56,358 bases of DNA, from positions 1 to 56,358 of the forward strand of contig SCSX01000075.1 of assembly GCA_004297825.1 (NCBI GenBank), read 5' to 3'. Below, piece after piece: positions 39,837 through 47,877 of the stretch. The notes under the pieces are model-generated. The model was given only the letters and a program-made list of their open reading frames with translations. It made no database searches and was not told where the DNA came from. Position 1 is the first letter of the stretch, and each line of letters starts with the position of its first letter. A program made the translations under genes and the position numbers. The stretch comes from Spirochaetota bacterium. Lineage in GTDB: Bacteria > Spirochaetota > UBA4802 > UBA5368.

Positions 39837-41300
39837 TCATGATTCCCACTCGGCATTGTAGAAGTCGTCCAGGGAGCGCGCGGCGACCGACTTCACGAAG
39901 TCGTCCAGCTCCTTCGCGAGCTTTGTATCGATGTCTTTCAGCTTGTGTTTCGCGAGGATCTTTTTCGCTTCGTCGCGCGCGCGCACGAGCATGTCCTTTT
40001 TCCCGCCCTTTTCCCAGATGTCGCGTTTGTCCCTGTCCGCGAGCTTCGGGATGAAATGTTCGGAGCGGAAATTCTTCTGCGTGTGCTCCTGCATCAGGTA
40101 GTTCCCGTCGGGGCCCACGGCCTGGATCACGTCCAGGGCCATCGAGTTTTCGTTCACCTCGATCCCGCGCAGGGCCCGCTCCGTCATGCCGATGATCTCG
40201 TTGTCGATCACGGTAAGCTCGTGCGCCGCCGCGGTGGAGGACTCAAACGTGCCCACGCAGGTGATATAATTCGCCCCGCCCATCGCCGCGAGCATGATCG
40301 ACTGCGAGCGCTCGATGCCGCACTGGACGTCCATGGTCTTCGACTCCGTGCACCCGGCGACCGCCCGGCAGGGGATGCCGTAGTGGTTGGCCAATTGCGC
40401 GCTCGCCGCGCTTATCATGCCGGTTTCTATAGCGCCTAACGCGACCGTCCCGCGACGCATTTCGGCGATCGTTGAGACCGTACCGTAGAAGACGGGCGTC
40501 CCGGCGTTCACCGCCTGCGCCATGATGATGTGTGCGAGAATCTCGGCGTTGTGCTGGACCAGGAGCCCCGCGAGCGTCACCGGCGCGGTGGTCCCGGCCA
40601 TGGCCTCCGGCGCCATGATGCAGGGCTGGCCGTTCTGGGCCATGATCATAAGCCCCTCGATCTGGAGATGGGCCGTCGAGAGCGGGCTCTGCACGCTGAC
40701 GATGTTGTTGAAGGGGTGCTTCGTTTTAATCTTGTCCATCCCGCCCATGATGAGCGAGAGGATGTGCAGCATGTCGGTGGTGGCCAATACGCCGTAGGAT
40801 CCCAGCGTGTAGGGCTTTTTACAGTTGAGCGCCCACTGGCGCATCGTCTCCACGTGGATGGTCTGCATGGGGATGTCGTTGGGCCAAATGTCCATCTGGT
40901 TGGTGTGGATGTGGTCCATGTAATCGATGAGCACGATGTGGTCGACGACGTCTTTAAGGGTCGTGGGCCTGTATTCGCCCGTCTCCAGGTCGTACATATT
41001 GATCGCGGTGGACAGCCCCGAGAAGACGCGCGTGTCCGGGCTTATCAGGCGCTCGTAGGAGGGATCGCAGCCGCACATGACGAACTCGCGCGGCGCCTTC
41101 TTCCGGTATTCCTCGACGATGTGCGGCGGAAACCTCACGATCTTCGTTTCGTCGTCGACCGCGCAGCCTATGTCGCGCAGTATCCCGCGCATCTTCTTCA
41201 CGACGACCCGTATCCCCGTCTCGGAAAGCACCCTGACGGAATGCTCATGGATGGTGCGAATCTCGCCCTCACTCAACACCTGGTACTTGCTGCTTTTCAT
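39837..41300 (-). CDS. MttB-superfamily (non-pyrrolysine) corrinoid-dependent methyltransferase
   Basis: A 487-residue TIM-barrel protein from ATG 41300 (GGGAG upstream); residues such as MYDLETGEYRPTTLKD, VSVQSPLST, MAPEAMAGTTAPVTLAG and ESSTAAAHELTVIDNE match the trimethylamine methyltransferase family. The gene has no in-frame TAG, so it is not a pyrrolysine MttB but belongs with MtgB, MtpB and MtcB. Those relatives demethylate glycine betaine, proline betaine or carnitine. The substrate of this one cannot be read. It should methylate the corrinoid protein at 38946. It is the first gene of the operon, and a dyad at 41375 lies at its start site. Confidence 0.87.
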   Translation of the reverse strand: MKSSKYQVLSEGEIRTIHEHSVRVLSETGIRVVVKKMRGILRDIGCAVDDETKIVRFPPHIVEEYRKKAPREFVMCGCDPSYERLISPDTRVFSGLSTAINMYDLETGEYRPTTLKDVVDHIVLIDYMDHIHTNQMDIWPNDIPMQTIHVETMRQWALNCKKPYTLGSYGVLATTDMLHILSLIMGGMDKIKTKHPFNNIVSVQSPLSTAHLQIEGLMIMAQNGQPCIMAPEAMAGTTAPVTLAGLLVQHNAEILAHIIMAQAVNAGTPVFYGTVSTIAEMRRGTVALGAIETGMISAASAQLANHYGIPCRAVAGCTESKTMDVQCGIERSQSIMLAAMGGANYITCVGTFESSTAAAHELTVIDNEIIGMTERALRGIEVNENSMALDVIQAVGPDGNYLMQEHTQKNFRSEHFIPKLADRDKRDIWEKGGKKDMLVRARDEAKKILAKHKLKDIDTKLAKELDDFVKSVAARSLDDFYNAEWES

Positions 41301-41374
41301 ACGCGCTCCCGGGATACAAGAATACTCGCGCACGGGGATCCGCGCCCGTTCCTCCGGCGGCCCGCCGCTGCATA

Positions 41375-41390
41375 ATGAACCTGTGTTCAT
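41375..41390. promoter_or_regulatory. Dyad operator between the methyltransferase operon and the PLP-lyase gene
   Basis: ATGAACCTGTGTTCAT: a perfect 6-bp inverted repeat around CTGT. It abuts the -10 box of the minus-strand promoter and covers its start site, a repressor position. It resembles TetR- and LexA-type operators, but no cognate regulator gene is adjacent. Confidence 0.5.
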
Positions 41391-41418
41391 TTATTTTCTG
41401 GTTGCGTTAATAAGTCAA
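41390..41418 (-). promoter_or_regulatory. Possible promoter of the methyltransferase operon
   Basis: On the minus strand TTGACT (41418-41413), a 17-base spacer and AATAAA (41395-41390). The region 41391-41440 is sharply AT-rich, as expected for a divergent control region; the promoter for the plus-strand lyase gene is probably also here but its boxes are unclear. Confidence 0.4.
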
Positions 41419-41456
41419 ATAATAAATATTTATACGCATCAAAACCAGGAGGCCCC

Positions 41457-42677
41457 ATGAGCACGAACTTCAACCCCGAATGGAAACTGGGCACGCGCTG
41501 CGTACACGCGGGCGAGGGGGTCGATACCGACACGAAGGCGATTCGGCGCCCCATCCACATGGCCAACAGCTACGCCCTGCCGCACGACCTTGGAGAGCTC
41601 ATCAAGTCCCTCTCTATAGAAGATACCGATCATTTCACCTATACGCGCGAGCTCTCCCCCACCCCGCGCTACCTGGAGGAGCGGCTTGCGCTCCTTGAGG
41701 GCGGCGAGGACTGCGTCGTGACCGCGAGCGGCATGGGGGCGATAGGCGCCTTCCTTTTCACGGTGCTGGGCGCCGGGGACCGCCTGGTCGCGAGCGAGAT
41801 CTGCTACACGGGGACGCAAAAGCTCGCCGGCTTCCACCTTCCGCGCTTTGGCGTCAAGACGACACAGGTCGACACGAGCGACCTCGATGCCGTGCGCGCG
41901 GCCGTCACCCCCGGCACGAAGCTCGTCTTCGTCGAGACCCCCGGCAACCCCATCGTCCAGGTCGCCGATATCGCCGCGATCGCGAAGATCGCCCATGACG
42001 CGGGGGCCATGCTCGCCGTCGACAGCACCTGGTCGGGCTTGGTCACCCAGAAGCCCCTTGATCTTGGCGCCGACGTCGTCATCCACAGCGCGACCAAGTT
42101 CATCAACGGGCACGGCGACGCGCTCGGGGGCGCGATTATCGGCCCCCGGAAGCTCATGACCGAGGTGCGCGAGTACGGGATCGTGCACATGGGCGCGTGC
42201 GCGAGCCCCTTCAACGCGTGGCTCATCATGCGCGGCTCGGTAACCCTGCCCATGCGCATGGAGCGTCACTGCGAAAACGGGCAGCGGGTCGCGGAATTCC
42301 TCGCCTCCCACCCGAAGGTGTTATCGGTCCGCTACCCCGGCCTTGAAAGCCACCCCGGCCACGAGGTCGCGAAGAGGCAGATGAAGGGCTACAGCGGGAT
42401 GCTCAACTTTAACTTGAAGGCGGACATGAACGCGCACTTCGAATTCCTGAAAAACCTGCGGCTCATAACGTACGCCGTGTCGTTGGGGCACGACCAGAGC
42501 CTCATCTACTACATGCCCACGGATTTCTTCTTCGCGGACTGGGGCGTGATGAACGACGCGCAGAAGGCGAAGTACCGCGCGATCATGGGGGACGGCGTAT
42601 TCCGCCTGTCGGTCGGGATCGAGGACGCGGAGGACATCATCGCGGACCTCTCCGGCGCGCTCGATGCCGTGCCTTGA
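41457..42677 (+). CDS. PLP-dependent cystathionine/methionine gamma-lyase family enzyme
   Basis: A 406-residue Cys/Met-metabolism PLP enzyme. The cofactor Lys is Lys214 in HSATKFINGHGDALGG. Other marks are YTRELSPTPRYLEERLALLEGG, VTASGMGAI, FVETPGNP and AVDSTW. Members cleave cystathionine or methionine, or make cystathionine; the active-site Cys of methionine gamma-lyase cannot be placed with certainty (ICYTGT is near the right place). A clear AGGAGG precedes ATG 41457. It diverges from the corrinoid/homocysteine methyltransferase operon across a shared control region, which suggests a role in the fate of homocysteine or methionine. Confidence 0.82.
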   Translation: MSTNFNPEWKLGTRCVHAGEGVDTDTKAIRRPIHMANSYALPHDLGELIKSLSIEDTDHFTYTRELSPTPRYLEERLALLEGGEDCVVTASGMGAIGAFLFTVLGAGDRLVASEICYTGTQKLAGFHLPRFGVKTTQVDTSDLDAVRAAVTPGTKLVFVETPGNPIVQVADIAAIAKIAHDAGAMLAVDSTWSGLVTQKPLDLGADVVIHSATKFINGHGDALGGAIIGPRKLMTEVREYGIVHMGACASPFNAWLIMRGSVTLPMRMERHCENGQRVAEFLASHPKVLSVRYPGLESHPGHEVAKRQMKGYSGMLNFNLKADMNAHFEFLKNLRLITYAVSLGHDQSLIYYMPTDFFFADWGVMNDAQKAKYRAIMGDGVFRLSVGIEDAEDIIADLSGALDAVP

Positions 42678-42759
42678 GGAAGCTTCAAAGAAAGGGAGAG
42701 TCATCTCCCATTCCGTAAAGTTTCCACGAGTGAATTTTTTCCACACAGCTAAAAAAAGC

Positions 42760-42792
42760 TTGAATAATTTACATCCTTGGCTATATTGCCAA
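42760..42792 (+). promoter_or_regulatory. arsR promoter with overlapping operator-like dyad
   Basis: TTGAAT (42760-42765), a 16-base spacer and TATATT (42782-42787). The dyad TTGGCTATATTGCCAA (42777-42792) lies directly over the -10 box, the standard place for ArsR autorepression. A second site of nearly the same sequence is at 43176. Confidence 0.65.
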
Positions 42793-42818
42793 ATAAGAAA
42801 CATTGACCGGAGACAATA

Positions 42819-43154
42819 GTGGACACGAAAAAATGGGCGTCACTCGAGGCCCGCGCGCGTATAATCAAGGCCGTGGCGCACCCCGCACGCCTGTTCATCG
42901 TGGAGGAGCTCAAGAGGGGAGAGCGCTGCGTCTGCGAGCTCACCGACATGCTCGGGTTCGACACCTCGACGGTCTCCAAGCACCTTTCCGTGCTAGATAA
43001 CGCGGGCATCGTGGAGCACCGGAAATCGGGGACAAACTGCTATTATTCGCTCCGGGTCCCCTGCATCCTCGAGTTCCTGGGCTGCGTCGAGGAAGTGATG
43101 GAATCCAACCTGAAGGGCCAGAGGGAACTGGTTATGACGTGCAGGAAGCGGTGA
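42819..43154 (+). CDS. arsR: ArsR-family arsenite-responsive repressor
   Basis: A 111-residue winged-helix protein. The recognition region is TSTVSKHLSVLDNAGIVEHR, and the metal site CVCEL (in GERCVCELTDML) is the CVC motif that binds As(III)/Sb(III) in ArsR. It starts at GTG 42819 with CGGAG upstream. When arsenite binds, the protein should leave the operators at 42777-42792 and 43176-43191 and allow expression of the downstream thioredoxin, ccdA-like and acr3 genes. Confidence 0.92.
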   Translation: MDTKKWASLEARARIIKAVAHPARLFIVEELKRGERCVCELTDMLGFDTSTVSKHLSVLDNAGIVEHRKSGTNCYYSLRVPCILEFLGCVEEVMESNLKGQRELVMTCRKR

Positions 43155-43175
43155 GAATACCCGCGCGGCATGACC

Positions 43176-43191
43176 TTGGCTGATTTGTCAA
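43176..43191 (+). promoter_or_regulatory. Second ArsR-type operator, upstream of the thioredoxin gene
   Basis: TTGGCTGATTTGTCAA matches the dyad at 42777-42792 at 12 of 16 bases, and with its flanks (CCTTGGCT...CAAA) at 17 of 22. It lies in the 69-base gap between arsR and the first thioredoxin gene, which suggests a second arsenite-controlled promoter or internal control point. Confidence 0.55.
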
Positions 43192-43223
43192 ACAACCATA
43201 GTTAGGAATTACGGAGACGGTTC

Positions 43224-43505
43224 ATGAAACTTGAAATACTCGGAAGCGGCTGCGCAAAGTGCAAAAAACTCGAGGAGATGACGAGGGACGCGGTCCGCGA
43301 GATGGGCGTGCAGGCGGAGGTCGCCAAGGTGCAGGACATCAAGGCCATCATGGCCTACGGTGTGATGGTCACCCCCGCGCTCGTCGTCGACGGCGAGGTG
43401 AAGCTTGCCGGGAGGCTCCCCTCCCCGGAGGAATTGAAGAAGCTGATCGGTGCGCGGACGCGAACACGGGCGCCTGAGGCGCCGCCATTAAGGACGCAAT
43501 CATGA
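43224..43505 (+). CDS. Small thioredoxin-like protein (redox-active disulfide protein 2 type)
   Basis: A 93-residue cytoplasmic protein starting MKLEILGSGCAKCKKLEE, with the CAKC active site at residues 10-13 and the cis-proline loop MVTPALVVDGE. Such mini-thioredoxins occur in ars operons of anaerobes and are thought to supply reducing power. Its last 4 bases overlap the next start (ATGA, 43502-43505). The last 20 residues are Arg/Pro-rich and look disordered. It follows the second ArsR-type operator, so it should be induced by arsenite. Confidence 0.85.
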   Translation: MKLEILGSGCAKCKKLEEMTRDAVREMGVQAEVAKVQDIKAIMAYGVMVTPALVVDGEVKLAGRLPSPEELKKLIGARTRTRAPEAPPLRTQS

Positions 43506-44005
43506 AAAAGCCATTGAAGATAATTTTGCCCGTCGTGGCGGCAATCGCGATCGCGATCGCCGTCCCCCGCGTGGAGCACGAATGCGGGACATCATGCGGC
43601 GCGCCCCTTTTCGTGGGCGCGGGCATCCTGGGGTGCAGCGACGCGCGCCCGTCCGACGGCGCGGAGACGAGATCGGGGGAAGACGCATCCCGTACCGCGG
43701 AGAACGTCGCCGCGAAAACCGCGGCCAGGGTAACCTTCGTGGAGATCGGCTCGATCGACTGCATCCCCTGCAGGATGATGCAGCCGGTCATCCGCGGGAT
43801 AGAAAGGGATTACGCCGACCAGGTGAAAATAGTGTTTCACGACGTGTGGACGCCTGGGGGCAAGGCCGACGCGCAGGGGTACGGGATACGCGTCATTCCC
43901 ACCCAGGTATTCCTGGACGGCGAGGGAAAGGAGTACTTCCGTCACGAGGGATTCTTCCCGCGGGAGGAGATCATGAAAGTGCTCGCCATGAAGGGCGTCC
44001 GCTAG
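43502..44005 (+). CDS. Membrane-anchored thioredoxin-fold protein
   Basis: A 167-residue protein with an N-terminal membrane helix or signal (residues 5-22) and a thioredoxin domain from about residue 78. The active site is CIPC (in IDCIPCRMMQPV) and the cis-Pro loop is RVIPTQVFLDGEG. A Cys pair (ECGTSC) and one more Cys lie in the linker. It should act on the periplasmic face, receiving electrons from the CcdA-like protein encoded next. It overlaps the upstream gene by ATGA and the downstream start by one base (TAGTG). Confidence 0.85.
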   Translation: MKKPLKIILPVVAAIAIAIAVPRVEHECGTSCGAPLFVGAGILGCSDARPSDGAETRSGEDASRTAENVAAKTAARVTFVEIGSIDCIPCRMMQPVIRGIERDYADQVKIVFHDVWTPGGKADAQGYGIRVIPTQVFLDGEGKEYFRHEGFFPREEIMKVLAMKGVR

Positions 44006-44706
44006 TGCTCGTCGAATTGTTTACCCTGCTTTCCGGGACCCTGGGCGGTTCGGCGGGGATAGCGCTTGCGGGCGCGTTCGCCTGGGGCGTGCTCTCCGTC
44101 GTGCTCTCGCCCTGCCACCTCGCCGGGATTCCGCTCATCGTGGGATTTATCGGCGGGCAGGGAGCGATGGGTACGCGCAGGGCCTTCGCGCATGCACTGC
44201 TCTTCGCGGCCGGGGTCCTTGTGACAATCAGCGTCATCGGCCTCGCGACGGGACTCATGGGCCGTTTGATGGGCGATATCGGTTCCTGGGGGAACTACCT
44301 GGTCGCGGTGATCTTCTGCGTCATGGGACTTCATCTGCTGGGTATCATCCCCCTCACCTTCCTGGAAACGGGAGCCAGTCCCGCGTTCCGGAAAAAGGGA
44401 CTGGTTGCGGCACTCATCCTGGGGCTCCTCTTCGGCACGGCCCTGGGCCCCTGCACCTTTGCCTTCATGGCGCCTATGCTGGGAATCGTATTCAGCACGG
44501 CATCGACGCACCTGGTGTTCGCCGTCTCCCTGATCATCGCCTACGCGGCGGGCCACTGCTCCGTCATCGTGTGCGCGGGAACCTTCACCGGGGCGGTGCA
44601 GAGATATTTAAACTGGAATGAATCGACCCACGGCGCACTTGTCCTGAGAAAGGCCTGCGGCGTGCTGGTGATTATGGGCGGCATATATCTGGCGGTTACA
44701 ATTTAA
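44005..44706 (+). CDS. CcdA/DsbD-type transmembrane electron transporter
   Basis: A 233-residue protein with six to seven membrane helices, starting at GTG 44005, which overlaps the previous stop. The two conserved Cys-Pro-type helices are [16 protein letters not shown] and [15 protein letters not shown], the cysteine pair that moves electrons across the membrane. A further Cys lies in [12 protein letters not shown]. It should carry reducing power from cytoplasmic thioredoxin to the membrane-anchored thioredoxin at 43502. Similar genes are found in ars clusters of anaerobic bacteria. Confidence 0.85.
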   Translation: MLVELFTLLSGTLGGSAGIALAGAFAWGVLSVVLSPCHLAGIPLIVGFIGGQGAMGTRRAFAHALLFAAGVLVTISVIGLATGLMGRLMGDIGSWGNYLVAVIFCVMGLHLLGIIPLTFLETGASPAFRKKGLVAALILGLLFGTALGPCTFAFMAPMLGIVFSTASTHLVFAVSLIIAYAAGHCSVIVCAGTFTGAVQRYLNWNESTHGALVLRKACGVLVIMGGIYLAVTI

Positions 44707-44728
44707 TGACACTATAAAGGGGGCTGGC

Positions 44729-45784
44729 ATGTCCGAACGCGCGGCGAAAAGGTTATCATTCCTCGACAGGTATCTCACCCTGTGGATATTCCTCGCGATG
44801 TTCGCGGGGGTGCTCTGGGGATACCTTTCAACGGGCATCGTAGACTTCTGGAACAGCTTCCAGTCGGGAACCACCAACGTCCCCATCGCGATCGGGCTCA
44901 TCCTCATGATGTACCCGCCGCTGGCGAAGGTGAAATACGAGGAGCTGGGCGACGTGTTCAAGAACTGGCGGGTGCTGGGGCTCTCGCTCGTGCAGAACTG
45001 GCTTATCGGTCCCGCGCTCATGTTCGTCCTCGCGGTTTTGTTTCTCTCCGGGTACCCGGAATACATGACGGGCCTCATCCTCATAGGCCTCGCGCGCTGT
45101 ATCGCCATGGTCATCGTGTGGAACGACCTCGCCGACGGCGACACGGAATACGCGGCGGGACTCGTCGCGTTCAACAGCATCTTCCAGGTGCTCTTCTTCA
45201 GCGTGTACGCGTGGTTCTTCATCACCGTGCTCCCTCCCCTGGTGGGGCTCAAGGGGAGCATCGTGGACATCACTATAGGCCAGATAGCCTGGAGCGTCTT
45301 CATCTACCTGGGCATCCCCTTCATCGCGGGTGTTGTCACCCGGTTTGCGCTTATCAACATAAAAAACAAGGAATGGTACCAGGAAAAGTTCATCCCGAAG
45401 ATAAGCCCGCTCACGCTCGTCGCGCTGCTCTTTACAATCATCGTCATGTTCAGCCTCAAGGGCGAATATATCGTGAAGATTCCCATGGACGTCGTGCGCA
45501 TCGCGATTCCGCTCTTGGTCTACTTCGTGGTCATGTTCCTGGTGAGTTTCTTCATGAGCAGACGGGTGGGCGCGGGCTATCCGGTCGCGGCGACGCTCTC
45601 GTTCACTGCGGCGAGCAACAACTTCGAGCTTGCGATCGCCGTCGCGGTCGCGGTGTTCGGAATAGGCTCAGGCGTCGCCTTCGCCGCAGTCATAGGCCCG
45701 CTCATCGAGGTGCCGGTCATGATCGCGCTGGTGAATGTCGCGCTCTTTTTCCGGAAAAGATACTTCGCCGGCGGTACCGGGTGA
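44729..45784 (+). CDS. acr3: Arsenite efflux permease Acr3
   Basis: A 351-residue protein with ten predicted helices. Acr3 signatures are present: [18 protein letters not shown] with the essential Cys in helix 4, [17 protein letters not shown], and [19 protein letters not shown] with the conserved Glu. It exports arsenite driven by the proton gradient. An AAGGGGG ribosome site precedes ATG 44729. In the same frame, directly after the TGA stop, lies a 42-codon piece of arsC, so arsenate reduction must rely on another gene or the cell meets arsenite directly. Confidence 0.93.
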   Translation: MSERAAKRLSFLDRYLTLWIFLAMFAGVLWGYLSTGIVDFWNSFQSGTTNVPIAIGLILMMYPPLAKVKYEELGDVFKNWRVLGLSLVQNWLIGPALMFVLAVLFLSGYPEYMTGLILIGLARCIAMVIVWNDLADGDTEYAAGLVAFNSIFQVLFFSVYAWFFITVLPPLVGLKGSIVDITIGQIAWSVFIYLGIPFIAGVVTRFALINIKNKEWYQEKFIPKISPLTLVALLFTIIVMFSLKGEYIVKIPMDVVRIAIPLLVYFVVMFLVSFFMSRRVGAGYPVAATLSFTAASNNFELAIAVAVAVFGIGSGVAFAAVIGPLIEVPVMIALVNVALFFRKRYFAGGTG

Positions 45785-45913
45785 CGCCCCCGGATCGAAC
45801 TGGGAGAGCTAAACCCGTACGTCGTCGAGGCGATGAAGGAGTCGGGATCCGATATTTCCGGCAGCCGTAATAGAAGCGCCGTTGACCTCTATCCCGGGAT
45901 TATGCTCTTTTAA
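45785..45913 (+). pseudogene. Decayed arsC (low-molecular-weight phosphatase-type arsenate reductase) fragment
   Basis: Immediately after the acr3 stop and in the same frame, 42 codons read IELGELNPYVVEAMKESG, then SDISGSRNRSAVDLYPGIMLF and a stop. This is the middle of thioredoxin-coupled ArsC (LNPxxxEVMKExGIDIS...KSVFDLY). The N-terminal CX5R phosphate loop and the C-terminal catalytic Asp and Cys segments are missing. No start codon or ribosome site fits. The surrounding bases to 45965 hold nothing else. Confidence 0.7.
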
Positions 45914-45965
45914 TGCATGATCGCGGTCTGCACCACGCGCAACCAATCATGGAGGCCCTGTTGAA

Positions 45966-47321
45966 ATGAAAAACCTGGTGATTATCGGCGGGAGCGACGC
46001 GGGGATCAGCGCGGCGTTGCGTGCGCGGGAGATCGATCCGCGCGTGCAGCCCGTCATGATCGTGGCGGACGCGTTTCCCAATTTCAGCATCTGCGGGCTG
46101 CCGTATTTTATCGGGGGGGACGTGACCGACTGGCGCACGCTCGCGCATCGGACCGCCGGGGAGATCGAGGCCGCGGGGATACGGCTTCTCACGGAGCATA
46201 CGGCGCGCTCAATCGATACCGGATCGAGGCGCGTGACGGTCGACGCGCCCGGCGGGAAAAAAATTTCCCTGGACTACGACGCGCTCGTAATCGCGACCGG
46301 GGCTGTATCGGTCCGCCCGCCCCTGCCGGGACTCGACAGCCCGGGCGTATTCTTCCTGCGCTGGATGCGCGATTCGTTCGCCATCAACGACTACATACGG
46401 GACGCGCGCCCGACGGCGGCGGTAATTATCGGCGCGGGCTACATAGGCATGGAGATGTCCGAATCACTCGCCCGGCGCGGCATGAAGGTCACCATCGTGG
46501 AGGCCGCGCCCTCCGTGATGCCGTCCATGGAGCCGGCACTGGGCGCGAAGATCGCGGACGCGCTTGCGTCCAACGGCATTTCCGTGCATACCGGGACGGG
46601 CGTGGAATCCATAACGCGCGACGGCGGCGGGCTCGTGGTACACGGAACCGCGGGCTTCCGGGCCGCGGCGGGCCTGGTGCTCGTGTCCGTCGGGGGCGCA
46701 CCCAATACGGAGCTCGGCAGATCCATAGGAATGGAGACGGGGGTGCGGGGTGCGCTCAGGGTCACGCGGAAAATGGAGAGCGGCATCCCCGGCGTTTACG
46801 CGGCGGGCGACTGCGTGGAAACCCGGCACCGCATGCTCCGGGACCCGTTCTACCTGCCCCTGGGAACCGTCGCCCACAAGCAGGGCCGCGTGGCCGGCGA
46901 AAACGCCGCGGGCGGGGACGCCGAGTTCGCGGGCTCGCTGGGAACGCAGTCGGTGAAAATTTTCGATACGGTCGCCGCGCGGACGGGACTGAACGAGAGG
47001 GAAGCGCGGGGAGCAGGCCTTGACCCCGTGAGCGCCGACTTCGAGGGATGGGACCACAAGGCCTATTACCCCGGCGCGAAAAAAATATTCATCCGCGTCA
47101 CCGCCGATACGCTCTCCGGAAAAATTCTCGGGGCCCAGATGCTGGGCGCTTACGGGACGGAGGTATCGAAACGCATCGATATTTTCGCCGCGGCCCTGTA
47201 CCATGAAATGACCGTGCGCGAATTCAGCAATTACGACCTGAGTTACACGCCCCCGCTCTCCAGCCCCTGGGACCCGGTGCAGACGGCGGTGCAGCACCTG
47301 GAAAGGACCATGAAGAAGTAG
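45966..47321 (+). CDS. CoA-disulfide reductase/NADH oxidase-type flavoprotein
   Basis: A 451-residue FAD- and NAD(P)H-dependent enzyme. FAD motif LVIIGGSDAGISAALRA at the start, the redox Cys43 in NFSICGLPYF at exactly the position of CoA-disulfide reductase, NAD motif AVIIGAGYIGMEMSESL near residue 155, and GVYAAGDC for FAD. The C-terminal dimerisation domain is present. Members reduce CoA disulfide, polysulfide or O2. The enzyme occurs in many ars clusters, where its role is not settled. It follows the arsC remnant by 52 bases. Confidence 0.85.
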   Translation: MKNLVIIGGSDAGISAALRAREIDPRVQPVMIVADAFPNFSICGLPYFIGGDVTDWRTLAHRTAGEIEAAGIRLLTEHTARSIDTGSRRVTVDAPGGKKISLDYDALVIATGAVSVRPPLPGLDSPGVFFLRWMRDSFAINDYIRDARPTAAVIIGAGYIGMEMSESLARRGMKVTIVEAAPSVMPSMEPALGAKIADALASNGISVHTGTGVESITRDGGGLVVHGTAGFRAAAGLVLVSVGGAPNTELGRSIGMETGVRGALRVTRKMESGIPGVYAAGDCVETRHRMLRDPFYLPLGTVAHKQGRVAGENAAGGDAEFAGSLGTQSVKIFDTVAARTGLNEREARGAGLDPVSADFEGWDHKAYYPGAKKIFIRVTADTLSGKILGAQMLGAYGTEVSKRIDIFAAALYHEMTVREFSNYDLSYTPPLSSPWDPVQTAVQHLERTMKK

Positions 47322-47514
47322 CGCGGAAAGTATTTTACGTTGTCCCTTTATACAGGCCTTTCCGTTTCATTAAATTCTCCTGACGTCCTTCTTAACGGCA
47401 TGCACCCGGATGCTCTTTACGGACACCAGCGCTCCTCATGAAAAAATTGTAACCCCGACACTGCCGGATGCGTCTATAAGCCGATTTCAAAGAAACCACA
47501 CCAGGGAGATACTC

Positions 47515-47778
47515 ATGGAAAATTTAAACGAACGCGAATTGGCACTGGTGGCACTGGGCGCTTCTATCGGCTCCAACTGCATACCCTGCACGGCCTACCA
47601 CCTGAAGCAGTGTAAAAAAAACGGACTTACCGACGGGCAGATCCGCGCAGCGGTATCCATGGCCGTGAAGGTTAAGAGCGTCCCGGCACAGAATGTCCTC
47701 TCCACGGCCGAACGCATGCTCGATTCACGTGAAGGCTCTAATGAATGCGCGGCGGATCAGCCGTGCTCCTGCAGTTGA
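47515..47778 (+). CDS. AhpD-like carboxymuconolactone decarboxylase-family protein
   Basis: An 87-residue protein with the CxxC active site in GSNCIPCTAYHLKQC and a following helix with DGQIRAAVSMAVKVK, the pattern of AhpD-type hydroperoxide-detoxifying disulfide reductases. The start at 47515 has GGGAG 6 bases upstream; the frame is open further up without a ribosome site. A Cys-rich tail (ECAADQPCSCS) may bind metal or arsenite. Small AhpD-like proteins commonly accompany ars genes, consistent with thiol redox stress under arsenic. Confidence 0.8.
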   Translation: MENLNERELALVALGASIGSNCIPCTAYHLKQCKKNGLTDGQIRAAVSMAVKVKSVPAQNVLSTAERMLDSREGSNECAADQPCSCS

Positions 47779-47829
47779 TGCCGACGCGTTCAAATCGATC
47801 CCGTCGGTGAATATGCAATTTTCTTGATG

Positions 47830-47858
47830 TTGATTCAAATTTAATTTACAATTATACA
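47830..47858 (+). promoter_or_regulatory. Sigma-70 promoter of the ECF sigma factor gene
   Basis: TTGATT (47830-47835), a 17-base spacer and TATACA (47853-47858). It sets the start codon: an ATG at 47860 would lie within the promoter, so ATG 47878, with AAGGA 7 bases upstream, is the likely start. Confidence 0.6.
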
Positions 47859-47877
47859 TATGGCCAAGGAATCGATC

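Noticed and set aside
39837-41300. Pyrrolysine-type MttB
   Set aside because: There is no in-frame TAG in the coding region, and the length and frame are complete without read-through, so it is the non-pyrrolysine branch.
36500-41456. Cobalamin or SAM riboswitch for the corrinoid/methionine genes
   Set aside because: No B12-box-like or SAM-I-like conserved core was found in the leader of the mttB-type gene or before the PLP-lyase; only dyads and promoters are visible.
47860-47877. ATG at 47860 as the start of the ECF sigma factor
   Set aside because: It lies directly at the end of the -10 box with no ribosome site; ATG 47878 has AAGGA at 7 bases.
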